A program made the position numbers and the translations under genes. This document shows, piece by piece, positions 32,620 to 42,060 of a DNA stretch of 64,000 nt. Positions within the stretch are counted from its first letter, which is position 1, and the number at the start of each line of letters is the position of its first letter. The notes beneath the pieces are model-generated. The model made no database searches. It saw only the letters and a program-made list of their open reading frames with translations, and had not been told where the DNA came from. The stretch is from Streptomyces halobius (lineage in GTDB: Bacteria; Actinomycetota; Actinomycetes; Streptomycetales; Streptomycetaceae), in NCBI RefSeq assembly GCF_023277745.1, contig NZ_CP086322.1:6262001-6326000 (forward strand), written 5' to 3'.

Positions 32620-35600
32620 TTACAGCAGTTGAGGAATGACCTTCACCCAGGTGTCGCCAATCCCTTTCATATATCCGTTGAATTCATTGGTGATGGACCT
32701 TTCCTTCGGAGTCCGGATCCTGTCCGTGCGCGCGTCCCGGGCGTCTCGCTGCTCCTTCAGCGCGGCTTCACGTTCTTCCGACGTCAGACTGGTGTCGTTC
32801 TTGATCCGCTGAATCTCCGGTTCGTACTCTCTCCGGAGGGCGTCGCGCTGCGCCACGCCCTCCGGGTCCGAGCGATACGTGGTGCTGTAATGCACCGGGA
32901 CCCCATCCATCGCCGGATGGGTCCGCAGCCGATTCGAGCAGTTCGCGTGTCCTTCGCCCTTCCCGCAGGGCTCCCGCTCCGTATAGAGCCCCGTCACCTT
33001 GACATGCCGGCTCGGGTCGCTCGAACTCTTGCGCCGGTCAACCTCCGCGAGCAGCACCTTTTCGGAGTGCCCTGGCGCAAAGCCATGCTTACCGGCGGGG
33101 ATCGAGGAGTCGACGATGTACTCGACGGAGCCATCAGGGCGTTGTACTTCCAGGACCGCGAAGTTCTTCCCGGTGAAATCAGGACGGTGATCGCCGGCCG
33201 CGTCCAGGAGCGCCTTGAGCCCCGGGCCCTTGTAATGGGTTTCCAGCCCCTTTTCCGCATTGCGCTGGTTGACCTCGTCGTAATCGATGCCCCTGGCCGC
33301 TTCCTTGATGTCGGGCATCATTCCGGGCCGGTGGGCGGGCGGCCACGCCGACCGTTCCCGAATGGCGGGGCCGGGACGATCCGTTTGGCCGGTGGGTTTT
33401 CCGTCCTCGTCCGTCCGGTCGACCGGGGCGGCGTGCTGCTCGTGGAAGGAAATGCTCATACGCGCGAGAGCCGCCACGACGGCGCCGCGTTGTCCCTGGC
33501 CCAGGTCGCTGAAATCGGGGTCCCGCAGCACCCTGTCCAGCTCGGCCTCGGTGAAGGTGGTGCGCCCCTCGGGACCGTGCTCCCTGGCCGTGCGGTCCAG
33601 CACCTGGGCCAGGGGGCTGCGACCGTGCTCATCCGTGCCGGGGTGATCGGGGCTGGCCCACGTCGAGAGGTTGTTGTGGGTCGTCTCGGTGTCGGTACGG
33701 AAGACGGGGTTCCGGCCGTCCGAACGCAGATCGTGCTGGGCCGGGTCCGGGGTGAGGCCCTGCGGGCTCTGCAGGTGCGGCCCTTCCGAACCGTCCTCGT
33801 TGGTGTTCAGCCGTACATGACGCTCCCGCTCGGTCTCCCCCTCCGGACCGTCGTTGTTGTTGTCCGTGCCGAGGTGGTTGTCCTGGTCGAGGTTGTTGTT
33901 CTGGTCGAGCCGTGGCCGTTTGCCGCCTCCCTCGTCGATGTCCATGTCGTCCGGGGGCCGGTCCCGTTTGTTCGGGTCGGAGCCTGCCGGTTCGGCGGCC
34001 GGGCGTCGATCGCTATTTGGGGTGCGGTTGTTGTCGGAGGTGCGGTCGTTGTCGGTGGGGTGGTCGTTGATGGGGCGGCGGCTGGTGTCGAGGGGGATGG
34101 CGTGGACGCCGTTGGTGCCGTCGTGGAGGGGTTTGTTGCTGCGTTGGCCGGTTTGGGCGTCGACGTAGGTGATGGTGCCGTTGTGGTTGACGACGTTCCA
34201 GGCGTGGGCGCGGCCGTTGTTGTCCTGGGTGACGATGACGGCTTGGGAGCCGTGGCCGTTGTTGCGGAGGGTGTTTTCGAGGCGGTTGAAGGCGTTGGGG
34301 CCGTTGCCGTAGTCGTTGAAGCGGGCGCCGAGGGTGTTTTCGATGCGGTTGCGGCCGTTGGTTTCGCCGTGGTCGGAGGGGGTGCCGTCGGGGTTGGTGT
34401 CGGGGGTGCGGTGGGCGGCGGCGGTGGGGTTGCCGGCGTAGGTGTCGGCGGCGGCGAGGGCGGCGTCGACGCAGTTGTTGTTGCGGCCGGGGGCGTCGGG
34501 GCCGGGGTTGTTGATGGTGTCGGCCCAGTGTGCGGGGTCCGGGGCGTGTTCGGGGGTGCCGTTGTCGTCTTTGGGGACGTTGTTTTCGACGTGTTGCTGG
34601 TGTTGGTCGGTGGGGCCTTCGAGGCCGCCGGGGCGCTCGCGGTTGCGGGTTTCGGAGGCCGGGGGATGCTCGGGCTGGTGCGCTTGGTTGTCTTGATCAG
34701 CTCGGTCGCCCTGGTCCGCTCGGTCGCCCTGATCTGTCCGGTCGGGCTGGTCGGGTTGGGTGGAGTGGTCGGGCTGGTCGGGCTGGGTGGGCTGTTCGGT
34801 ACGGGAGTCGGGGCGCGGCTCTGGGCTCGACTGATCCTGGCGTGGGCCGTCGAGGCGCGGGTCGTAGGCCGGGCGGTCCGGGCGGCGCTGTTGGGTGACG
34901 TCCTGGATGGGCTGGGATCCGTCGGGGCGGCGGTGGGACGGGGCGGCAGGCGTGCCCGTCGATGGGGTGCCGGACGATGGCATGCCGGTCGTCGGGGTGC
35001 CGGTTGTTGGGGTGCCGCCGCGCGGTGGGGTGGCGTTCGGCGTCGTGGGGCCGCCCTGCGGCGGCATCACGGTGGGCGCGCCCGTCACCCCACCTGGGGC
35101 CGGCTGAGCACCCTGCGGGGACTGCTGCGGGGTGGAGGGGTTGCCCGGAGCGGACGGGGCGGACGAGGTGGAGGCACCGGGGTCTGCGGTCTGTTGGGTG
35201 GGCGGGGGCGCCGTCATGGTGTCCGCGGACTGGGTGGTGACCGTGGTGTCGTCGGGTGACGGATCGCGCTGCTGGACCGGCGGACCCGAGGACGGGGTGT
35301 GGTGCATGGGTGCGCCCTGGGAGGGAACGCCCAGGTGCGGCGTCGAGACACGGCTGCCGCCACCGCTGTTGGAGCTGTCCCCGTTGGTGGTGCTGTTGCT
35401 GCCGTCGGTGTGGCCGCTGCTGCTTCCGTAGCTGTCGCCGCTGGTGGGCGGGTTGCCGGCGATCGGGTCGGGGGACGCCGACGGCTGCGGTGACGGAGAC
35501 GCCGCGTCCGGACGCGAAGGGCCGTCCGGGGAAGGTGTGGTGGGCTGACTCGGGGCGGACTGGTCCGGAGTGGGGGACGGGGACGAGGAACGGTCAGGGG

Positions 35601-37101
35601 CCGGTCCGGTGTCGGGTGCCGGGGACGCGTCCGGGTGCGTGGAGGAACCGGACACCGGCTGGGTGCTGGGGGAGTCCGGGGCGGGGCGGGCCGAGTCCGG
35701 GGTGTTGCCGGGCGTCGGCTGGGTGCCCGTCGTATCGGGCCCCGGGTGGGAGGCTTCCGGTGTGGGGCCCGTGTCGGGCGTCGCCCCGGAGTCAGGGGTG
35801 CTGCTGGTCTCGGGACTACGTCCGGAGTCGGTGTTGCCGCCGGAGTCGGGTGTGGTGGAAGACCCGTACGGGTTGTGGTCGTTGCCCCCGGTGTAGCCCT
35901 CGTCGAACGCGGTGCGCCGGTCCGGGGGCGGCAGGGGCTGGGCCTGCGGAACGCTGCGGTTGCCGTCCGTGCCCGGGGTGGCGCCGTCGGATCCGGAGGA
36001 CGAACCGTCCGGCCCACTGGACGGCGATCCGCTGTCGGGAGTGCTGGAGGGACCGTTCCCGCCTCCGGTCCCTACGCCGGAATCGCCGGTGGAGCGAGGT
36101 GAGTTGACGACCCCACCGGCGCCGCTGGAGCTCGTATCGGTCCCGCTCCCGGAGCCCGTACCACTGCTGCTCCCGCTCCCGGAGCCTCCGGCGCTACCGC
36201 TGCCGCGGTCACCACCGCTCCCGGAACCACCGGAATTGCCCCCGGACCCGGACCCGGCACCACCATCGGACCCACTTCCCGACCCGCTGCCGGGCCCGCC
36301 CCCACCTCCCGTACTTTCACTCGCCCCGCCTCCGTCGCTCGCGTCCCCACCGCGCCCGGCAGCGTGATCCAGGCCGCCGCGGGCGTGCCCGCCCGCCCTG
36401 GAGCCCGCACCGTCACGCAGCGACTCGGCGAAGGTCTGGCCGGAGTTCTTGGCCGCCTCCACCCCCGCTTCCGTGCCGGTCTTCAGGCTGCGGCCGACAT
36501 CGAAGCCCTTCTGGGCCCCGAAGTTCATGTTCACGCCCTGTGCGATGGCGTCGGAGATCATCGCCTCCAGCGCGGAGATGGCCGGCTCCTTGAGCGTCTC
36601 CATGATCGCCTCGACCAGCGCCTCGCGCGCCTCTTTCAGGATGCGGCGCACGATCATGCGGGTGGCCTGGGTGGCGCCTGCCGCGCCGATCTCGGAGAGC
36701 CCCAGCGTGAAGGGAGCGGCCGCCTGTGCCGCGATGATCTCCGCCGCGAGGATCGCCAACTGGGCGATCACCGCGACTTTCATCCCGATGATGATCCCGG
36801 CGCCCAGATCCAGTGCCACGGCGATCATCTCGGCGGCCGTACGGGCGTCATCGAAGTAGCCCGAGCCGTTGCCGGAGAACTTCTCCCAGGTCGTGCTGAA
36901 GCCGTCGATGCTGTCGCCGGAGTTCATCGACAGCACGTTGCCGGCGGCTGTGACGCCCTCCGACTGCAACTGCTCTACCGCCGCCGCGAATTCCCGCCAC
37001 TGGTTGGCGGACTCCATCATCTTGTCCTCGTCACCCGTCGGCCAGTCGTAGCCGAGCATTTCGAGGACCCATTCGAGCCAGTCCGGAAGCATGAGTGACA
37101 T
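32620..37101 (-). CDS. WXG-domain polymorphic toxin with papain-fold (Tox-PL) and C-terminal deaminase domains
   Basis: 1493 residues. N-terminal WXG100-like helical domain (about 1-130; GYDWPTGDEDKMMESANQWR), a membrane-active-looking helical part (about 95-215), then roughly 600 residues of Gly/Ser-, Pro/Thr- and Asn/Asp-rich linker. A papain-like toxin/deamidase domain follows, with Cys877 (NNNCVDAALA), His966 (RAHAWNVVNHNG) and Asp981 (VDAQTGQ). The C-terminus is a zinc deaminase fold: His1345-Ser-Glu1347 (HSEKVLLAEVD) and Cys1379/Cys1388 (YTEREPCGKGEGHANC). It is probably exported by an ESX/type VII system and released to act on nucleic acid or nucleotides of rivals. Neighbours are a WXG100 protein and SUKH-4 immunity. 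GGGGGA precedes the ATG. Nuclease-type activity is inferred from fold only. Confidence 0.85.
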   Translation of the reverse strand: MSLMLPDWLEWVLEMLGYDWPTGDEDKMMESANQWREFAAAVEQLQSEGVTAAGNVLSMNSGDSIDGFSTTWEKFSGNGSGYFDDARTAAEMIAVALDLGAGIIIGMKVAVIAQLAILAAEIIAAQAAAPFTLGLSEIGAAGATQATRMIVRRILKEAREALVEAIMETLKEPAISALEAMISDAIAQGVNMNFGAQKGFDVGRSLKTGTEAGVEAAKNSGQTFAESLRDGAGSRAGGHARGGLDHAAGRGGDASDGGGASESTGGGGGPGSGSGSGSDGGAGSGSGGNSGGSGSGGDRGSGSAGGSGSGSSSGTGSGSGTDTSSSGAGGVVNSPRSTGDSGVGTGGGNGPSSTPDSGSPSSGPDGSSSGSDGATPGTDGNRSVPQAQPLPPPDRRTAFDEGYTGGNDHNPYGSSTTPDSGGNTDSGRSPETSSTPDSGATPDTGPTPEASHPGPDTTGTQPTPGNTPDSARPAPDSPSTQPVSGSSTHPDASPAPDTGPAPDRSSSPSPTPDQSAPSQPTTPSPDGPSRPDAASPSPQPSASPDPIAGNPPTSGDSYGSSSGHTDGSNSTTNGDSSNSGGGSRVSTPHLGVPSQGAPMHHTPSSGPPVQQRDPSPDDTTVTTQSADTMTAPPPTQQTADPGASTSSAPSAPGNPSTPQQSPQGAQPAPGGVTGAPTVMPPQGGPTTPNATPPRGGTPTTGTPTTGMPSSGTPSTGTPAAPSHRRPDGSQPIQDVTQQRRPDRPAYDPRLDGPRQDQSSPEPRPDSRTEQPTQPDQPDHSTQPDQPDRTDQGDRADQGDRADQDNQAHQPEHPPASETRNRERPGGLEGPTDQHQQHVENNVPKDDNGTPEHAPDPAHWADTINNPGPDAPGRNNNCVDAALAAADTYAGNPTAAAHRTPDTNPDGTPSDHGETNGRNRIENTLGARFNDYGNGPNAFNRLENTLRNNGHGSQAVIVTQDNNGRAHAWNVVNHNGTITYVDAQTGQRSNKPLHDGTNGVHAIPLDTSRRPINDHPTDNDRTSDNNRTPNSDRRPAAEPAGSDPNKRDRPPDDMDIDEGGGKRPRLDQNNNLDQDNHLGTDNNNDGPEGETERERHVRLNTNEDGSEGPHLQSPQGLTPDPAQHDLRSDGRNPVFRTDTETTHNNLSTWASPDHPGTDEHGRSPLAQVLDRTAREHGPEGRTTFTEAELDRVLRDPDFSDLGQGQRGAVVAALARMSISFHEQHAAPVDRTDEDGKPTGQTDRPGPAIRERSAWPPAHRPGMMPDIKEAARGIDYDEVNQRNAEKGLETHYKGPGLKALLDAAGDHRPDFTGKNFAVLEVQRPDGSVEYIVDSSIPAGKHGFAPGHSEKVLLAEVDRRKSSSDPSRHVKVTGLYTEREPCGKGEGHANCSNRLRTHPAMDGVPVHYSTTYRSDPEGVAQRDALRREYEPEIQRIKNDTSLTSEEREAALKEQRDARDARTDRIRTPKERSITNEFNGYMKGIGDTWVKVIPQLL

Positions 37102-37248
37102 GGCAGCAATCCCCCGTAGGACGGCGAAGCGACGATGAAGCGGGGGCGGGGCGTTGCCCCCTCGCCCCCTGGCGTGCCGGCGGGCGGTGTGCCTCAGGCG
37201 CCTACGGGGCCTCAGGCAAGGGCGCTGTTTCCTCGGGCCTGTTCGGCT

Positions 37249-37292
37249 GCTTCAGACGGTGCGGGGTAATGCTTCAGACGGTGCGGGGTAAT
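37249..37292. repeat. Two exact 22-bp tandem repeats
   Basis: GCTTCAGACGGTGCGGGGTA plus AT occurs twice in succession, followed by a partial third copy, in the gap between the toxin and WXG100 genes. Confidence 0.8.
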
Positions 37293-37316
37293 GCTTCAGG
37301 CGTCTGGAGTGACGTT

Positions 37317-37703
37317 TCAGGCAGTGTGGGGTGACTTGAGACTGCTGATCATCTTGCTGTCGGCCTCGGCGTTGGCGACATGCCGCTTCATCAGCGAGTC
37401 ATTGAAGTCCTCGCCGTCCTGGTGGTTGTCGGCCATGCTCTTCAGGGCGCCGCCGATCTCCTGGAGCCTGGCGGCCAGATGCCCCATCGATTCGTACATG
37501 CCGTCCCGCAGGCCCTCGTAGACCACACCGAACTTCTCGCCGATGTCGTCATCGCCCCACGGCGGGGTGCCGTCGCCCTCCAGGCCAATCAGCCCGTTCT
37601 GCAGCTTGTCCACCGCGGATTGATAGCGCCGGCCGACGCTGGTGAAGTCCTTGCCGCCGGCTTTCAGCGACGGGATGTCCGCTTGCAGTCCGTCCCCGGC
37701 CAT
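37317..37703 (-). CDS. WXG100-superfamily protein
   Basis: 128 residues, two helices joined by a turn: LQADIPSLKAGGKDFTSVGR, then PPWGDDDIGEKFGVVYEGL and MGHLAARLQEIGGALKSMAD. The W-G-D turn (PPWGDD) replaces a canonical WxG, as in many actinobacterial family members. Length and fold fit ESX partner proteins. GGGGGAAG precedes ATG 37703. It lies 215 nt upstream of the toxin on the same strand and likely forms a secretion pair with its N-terminal WXG-like domain. Confidence 0.75.
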   Translation of the reverse strand: MAGDGLQADIPSLKAGGKDFTSVGRRYQSAVDKLQNGLIGLEGDGTPPWGDDDIGEKFGVVYEGLRDGMYESMGHLAARLQEIGGALKSMADNHQDGEDFNDSLMKRHVANAEADSKMISSLKSPHTA

Positions 37704-38172
37704 AACTTCCCCCGATCGAGAGCTCGTCACGTACCGCACTGACATCACGAATTTTAGTCGCGGGCGCCCGTGGCGCCTCAAGGCCGCGACTGTCACAGGG
37801 ATGTCACCGATGCCGACGGATCGGCCAGACGGCCCGTCAAGCCGTCGCAATGGAGGGGGGGTGGGGTGATGGCCGCGTGGCCGGCTCCTGGACAGGCAAC
37901 TGCCTCAGGCAGCTAATGGCTTCGTCCGGACGGGATGGCTTCGTCGGGGCGCATCAGCAGCACATCATGCGTCCGTCAAGGTCCGCTCGCGCTTCCCCCG
38001 GCTCCGCCGGATTCCCGTAGCGCCGCGCGCGGTTGGCGCCCGGTGACATGCCCCGGCGTCAACCTCGTGCGTCCAGCGGGCCGCACGTCACCACCATGGC
38101 TGTCGTGACCGGCACATGCGTCGTGACGGGTGAGGAGGTGACGCGATCGCCCTCGGCCCCCGCCGACCGCCG
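37704..38172. other. Intergenic region, no gene seen
   Basis: 469 nt upstream of the WXG100 gene and downstream of the TetR gene. Short open frames lack ribosome sites and codon bias. It must contain the promoter of the toxin operon; none could be assigned. Confidence 0.35.
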
Positions 38173-38880
38173 TCAAGTCCGCTGCGCGCCCCCGCTCACC
38201 CGTCCCTGCAGCAGTCGCGACAGCGAGGCATGTACGTCCTCCACCGAGCGGTGCGGCTGGAAGGTCTGCCAGTCCAGGGCGGCCACCAGGACCATCCCGA
38301 ACAGGGCCGAGGCGGTGAGCGGGATATCGAGTTCTTCGGTGAGTTCGCCGGTGGCGACGGCGTCCCGCAGGACGGATTCGACGACGGCGAGGGCCCGGCC
38401 GCGCACCAGCTTCACGGTGGCGCGCCAGGTGCGGTTGGTGCGCCAGAGTTCGGCGGCGTAGAGCTGGGTGAGGGCCGGGGAGCGGGCGCAGAAGTCCAGA
38501 CCGGCCCGGATCATCGCGTCCAGGGCGTCGACCCGGCTGCCGCCCTCCGCCGCGGTGGTCTGCTCGGCCTGTCGCAGGGAGTCGGCCAGCAGGTCGATAC
38601 CGTCCCGGAGGAGCTCCTCGTAGAGGACGTTCTTGCTGGTGAAGTTGTAGTAGACGGTGCCTTTCGCGACGCCCGCGCGGTCGGCGATCTCGTCCACGGT
38701 GGTGGCGGAGAAGCCCTGTTCGGCGATGAGGGCGACGGCGGCTTCGAAGAGCTTGCGCCGGGTGGCCTCGCGACGGGGGCCGGTGGCGGCGACGCGGCGA
38801 GGGGCTGCCGCGGCGCAGAGACGGGCCCCAGGGGCGGTGCCGTTGCCGGCACCGCCCCCACGGCCGGAGCGGATGCTCAC
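38173..38880 (-). CDS. TetR-family repressor of the YhgE/ABC operon
   Basis: 235 residues with a disordered 35-residue N-terminus, then the HTH (RRKLFEAAVALIAEQGFSAT, DRAGVAKGTVYYNFTSKNVL) and a helical C-terminal domain (TetR_C type, CARSPALTQLYAAELWRTNR). The GTG at 38880 overlaps the stop of the YhgE gene (GTGA), so the repressor is made with the transporter it presumably controls. The palindrome upstream of the operon is its likely site. Confidence 0.9.
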   Translation of the reverse strand: MSIRSGRGGGAGNGTAPGARLCAAAAPRRVAATGPRREATRRKLFEAAVALIAEQGFSATTVDEIADRAGVAKGTVYYNFTSKNVLYEELLRDGIDLLADSLRQAEQTTAAEGGSRVDALDAMIRAGLDFCARSPALTQLYAAELWRTNRTWRATVKLVRGRALAVVESVLRDAVATGELTEELDIPLTASALFGMVLVAALDWQTFQPHRSVEDVHASLSRLLQGRVSGGAQRT

Positions 38881-41000
38881 AGGCTGAGTTCCGGATGCAG
38901 ATCCTTCATCCGTACGACCTGCCGGCTGCGCGCCGCGAGAGCGGTGAGCGCCAGCGCGCCGAGGGTGAAGGCCGCCAGGACCACCGAGCCCTGCCAGACG
39001 ATGGCGGTATCGCCGCCCGTGATGAGTCGGCGCAGACCGTCGACGACGTAACTCATCGGCAGGAACGGGTGGATGGCGGCGAAGAAACCGGGGCTGGTCT
39101 GCACCGGGTACGTACCGCCCGCCGAGGTCAGCTGGAGCATCAGAACGACCAGGGTGAGCACCCTGCCGGCCGGTCCGAAGTATGCGCTCAGCAGCTGGAT
39201 GACCGCCGTGAAGCAGGCGGTGGCCAGCAGCAGGAAGCCGATCGTGCCGGCCGAGCGGGCCATCTCCAGGCCGAGGCCCCAGTGGAGTACGGCCATCAGG
39301 GCCAGCACCTGCGCCACTCCGATCGCGAACGCCGGCAGCCAGGAGCCGAGGGCTATGCGCCAGCCGGGCGCGCCGGCGGCCAGTGCGCGCTTGCCCAGCG
39401 GGGCGAAGAGCATGAACGCGACCATCGCGCCGACCCAGAGGGAGAGGGGTATGAAGTACGGCGCGAGTCCCGTGCCGTAGTTGGGCGCCTTGTGCATCGA
39501 CTTGGCAGCCAGCTCGACCGGGTCGGCCATCACCTCGGTGCGGGCGTCGCGGTCCTTCTTGTCGTAGTCCGGGATCTTGTCGACGCCGCTCTCCAGCTCG
39601 TCGGCCAGCTGGTTGGTGCCGTCCTTGAGCTTGAACAGGCCACCGTTGAGCTTGTCCGCGCCGTCCTTGGCGTCGCCGACGCGGTTGTGGACCTGACCGG
39701 CTCCGTCGGCCACCTTGCCGGCACCGGTGGCGAGCGTGCCGAGGGTGTCGGCGAACCTGTCCGCGCCCTGGGCGACCTTGTGGGCACCGGCGTTGAGCTG
39801 GTTGATCTGACGGAGCGCGGTGTCCGCGTCCTCTGCGATGGTCGGGAACTGCTCGGCGACCAGCACAGCCCCGTCGTGGGCGGTGCGCAGCTCGTCGCGC
39901 AGCCGCTCGTCCAGCCCGGCCATGTCGCTGTGGACCTTCTCCGCCGAGTCGGCGGCCTCGGCGCCGTTCTCGGCTATCTCCTTCATCCTGGGGCAGCCGG
40001 GGTCGGTGGAGACAAGGCCGTCGCAGCGTTCCTGGTAGAGGGCCTTGGCGTCGTCGGCGTTCTTGCGGGCCTGCGTGGCGGCCTTGGCGACGGTGTCCGG
40101 ATCCGGCAGCTTGTCGAGGATGTCGTCGAGCGCCTCGGTCACGCGGACGACGACCTTCGCCCTCTCGGCGAGCTCCTTGGCGTGCTTCTTGAGGTAGGGA
40201 AGATCCTTCTTGGCGAGGCCGCCGGCCTTCTCGACGAGTTCCTGCGTACCGTCCGCGACCCTGCCCGCGCCCTGGCTGAGCTCCCGGGCCTTGCTGACGG
40301 CCAGTGCCGTGCCCTTGCTGACATCGCCCGCACCCTTGCTGACATCGCCGGAGCCCTTGTTCAGCTTGCCGAGGCCGTCGGCGAGGTCGCCGGAGCCCTC
40401 CTTGGCGTTGCCCAGGTGCTCGTCGATCTCCCCGGCCCCGTCGGCCGCCTTCTCCGTCTCGTCGTGCAGATCGGAGAACGACACGAAGATCTTGTCGAGG
40501 AACGTCCGCGACGACTTCGCCGAGGTCTTGGCACGGATCTCGGAGAAGACGGTCTTCGATATCGAGCCGACGATGTAGTTGTTGGCGTCGTTCGTGCGGA
40601 CCTGGAGCGCACCGGTCTGCGGATTGTCGCCGGAGCTGGAGGCGATGCGCTTGCTGAAGTTCTTCGGGACCGTCAGGGAGAGGTAGTACGTGCCGTTCTC
40701 GACGCCCTTCGCGGCGTCCTCGGCGCTGACTTCCTCCCAGTGGAAGGTGTTGCTGTCCTTGACGTTGTCGGCCAGTTCGGCGCCCGCGGTGATCTTCCTG
40801 CCGTCGGCGGTGGCGCCCCGGTCTTCGTTGACGAGGGCCACCGGGATCTTGTCCAGGCGGCTGTAGGGATCCCAGAAGGACCAGAGGTAGAGGGCTCCGT
40901 AGAGCAGGGGGATCAGCATCAGGGCGACAAGGCCCAGTCGGGGGAGCTTTCCCCTGCCGAAACGCCTGAGCTCAAGCGCGGCCAGTTTCGGCGAACGCAT
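38877..41000 (-). CDS. YhgE/Pip-domain membrane protein
   Basis: 707 residues. One TM near the N-terminus (LGLVALMLIPLLYGALYLWS) is followed by a large extracytoplasmic region (about 45-520). That region opens with IPVALVNEDRGATADGRKI and contains many Gly-Ala-Gly-x-Val/Asp-x-Gly heptad-like repeats. Five or six TM helices lie at the C-terminus (about 540-695; FIPLSLWVGAMVAFMLF, GTIGFLLLATACFTAVIQLL). This is the YhgE/Pip architecture, related to ABC-2 permeases and, in firmicutes, to ESX secretion and phage infection. It overlaps the ATPase gene upstream by 29 nt and the TetR gene downstream. The substrate is unknown. Confidence 0.88.
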   Translation of the reverse strand: MRSPKLAALELRRFGRGKLPRLGLVALMLIPLLYGALYLWSFWDPYSRLDKIPVALVNEDRGATADGRKITAGAELADNVKDSNTFHWEEVSAEDAAKGVENGTYYLSLTVPKNFSKRIASSSGDNPQTGALQVRTNDANNYIVGSISKTVFSEIRAKTSAKSSRTFLDKIFVSFSDLHDETEKAADGAGEIDEHLGNAKEGSGDLADGLGKLNKGSGDVSKGAGDVSKGTALAVSKARELSQGAGRVADGTQELVEKAGGLAKKDLPYLKKHAKELAERAKVVVRVTEALDDILDKLPDPDTVAKAATQARKNADDAKALYQERCDGLVSTDPGCPRMKEIAENGAEAADSAEKVHSDMAGLDERLRDELRTAHDGAVLVAEQFPTIAEDADTALRQINQLNAGAHKVAQGADRFADTLGTLATGAGKVADGAGQVHNRVGDAKDGADKLNGGLFKLKDGTNQLADELESGVDKIPDYDKKDRDARTEVMADPVELAAKSMHKAPNYGTGLAPYFIPLSLWVGAMVAFMLFAPLGKRALAAGAPGWRIALGSWLPAFAIGVAQVLALMAVLHWGLGLEMARSAGTIGFLLLATACFTAVIQLLSAYFGPAGRVLTLVVLMLQLTSAGGTYPVQTSPGFFAAIHPFLPMSYVVDGLRRLITGGDTAIVWQGSVVLAAFTLGALALTALAARSRQVVRMKDLHPELSL

Positions 41001-41853
41001 GCGCTGCTTCCTCCTCGTCGGTGTGGGCCGGGCCCTTCTGGCCGGGGGCGGTGGTGTTCTGGGCGTCCGGAGTCGTGGTGTCCTGGGCGCGGGAATCGGA
41101 GGTGTCCTGGGCGCCGGGAGCGGCGCTGTCCTGCGCGTCGCCGCTGCGGGCGTCGGCCGGGGTGGTACGGACGATCAGGGCGTCCGCCGGTGCGTCGCTG
41201 CCCACGGCCACGACGGTGGTGCCCGCCAGCGCGAGGTCCCGCAGCAGCCGCCAGGCCAGGGCGCGTTCGTCCGCGGAGAGCTTGAGATCCACGTCGTCGA
41301 CGGCCAGCAGGCGCGGGCCGTGCATCACCGCGAGCGCGATCGAGAGCCGCAGCGCTTCGAGGCGCTCCAGATCACGGACGGCCGTGCGCAGGCCCTTCGG
41401 CAGGGTGGCGGGGTCCAGGCCGGCGGCCGCCAGCGCGGCGTCGATCCGCGCGCGGGTGGCGTCCTTGCGGCGGCGGCTCCATGGCAGGGAGCCGATCAGT
41501 GACCCGGTGAGCCGGCGGCCCAACAGGGCCTGTTCCTGGAGATGTTCGCCGGCTGTGAGAGCCGGTTCGAGGTCGGCGACGCCCGGTACGTGCGCGATCG
41601 CCGTACGGCCGCGCACCGTCCCCATCCTCTTGGGCAAGGGGAACCCGGCGACCGTCGCCGCGCCTTCGGTGATCCGCATCCGGCCCGTGAGCGCGAGCAG
41701 AAGGCAGGTGCGGCCGGAGCCCGAGGGGCCCTCCACGGCGATCAGTGAGCCCGGTTCCGCGGAGATGTCGACAGCTCTGAAAGCCCATCCGCGTGGGCCC
41801 TCGACCCCGATTCCCCTGGCGTTGACCGCCGCTCCCTGACGGGTGGTGTCCAC
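40972..41853 (-). CDS. ABC-type ATP-binding protein partnered with YhgE
   Basis: 293 residues. Walker A is GPSGSGRTCLLLAL and Walker B is GPRLLAVDDVDLKL, where the catalytic Glu is replaced by Asp-Val-Asp; the signature region is degenerate (RDLERLEALRLSIAL instead of LSGGQ). It may therefore bind ATP with weak turnover. The C-terminal 60 residues are a repeat-rich acidic/Thr tail (AQDT, AQNT units). AAAGGAGG precedes GTG 41853. First gene of the ATPase-YhgE-TetR operon. Confidence 0.82.
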   Translation of the reverse strand: MDTTRQGAAVNARGIGVEGPRGWAFRAVDISAEPGSLIAVEGPSGSGRTCLLLALTGRMRITEGAATVAGFPLPKRMGTVRGRTAIAHVPGVADLEPALTAGEHLQEQALLGRRLTGSLIGSLPWSRRRKDATRARIDAALAAAGLDPATLPKGLRTAVRDLERLEALRLSIALAVMHGPRLLAVDDVDLKLSADERALAWRLLRDLALAGTTVVAVGSDAPADALIVRTTPADARSGDAQDSAAPGAQDTSDSRAQDTTTPDAQNTTAPGQKGPAHTDEEEAAHAFAETGRA

Positions 41854-41870
41854 AACACCCCTCCTTTGGT

Positions 41871-41882
41871 CTGACTAGTCAG
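41871..41882. promoter_or_regulatory. Palindromic TetR-type operator of the YhgE operon
   Basis: CTGACTAGTCAG is a perfect 12-bp palindrome located 18 nt upstream of the ATPase start codon, inside the likely promoter. Binding by the operon's own TetR is inferred. Confidence 0.65.
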
Positions 41883-42060
41883 TCTAAAAGTGTGCCGTAC
41901 GCGTGGCCTTATTGGCCAATCGGGGCCATATGGCGAGCGAGCGCCGCCGCTCAGTGATCTGCCGAGCGCGGCGGCTCCCCGGCGGCCCGCTTGGCGTGTT
42001 TCTGTCGTGCCCCTGCGGCGGGCCGGGGCGTCGCCTTAAGGTGCCGTCACGGAGGACTCG

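Noticed and set aside
32494..35259. 921-codon open frame opposite the toxin gene
   Set aside because: The translation is Gly/Val/Ala-rich and mirrors the Asn/Asp/Pro repeats of the toxin; no ribosome site or domain.
38895..41285. 796-codon open frame opposite YhgE
   Set aside because: Antisense of a repeat-rich gene; the YhgE frame has clear membrane helices and overlapping partners.
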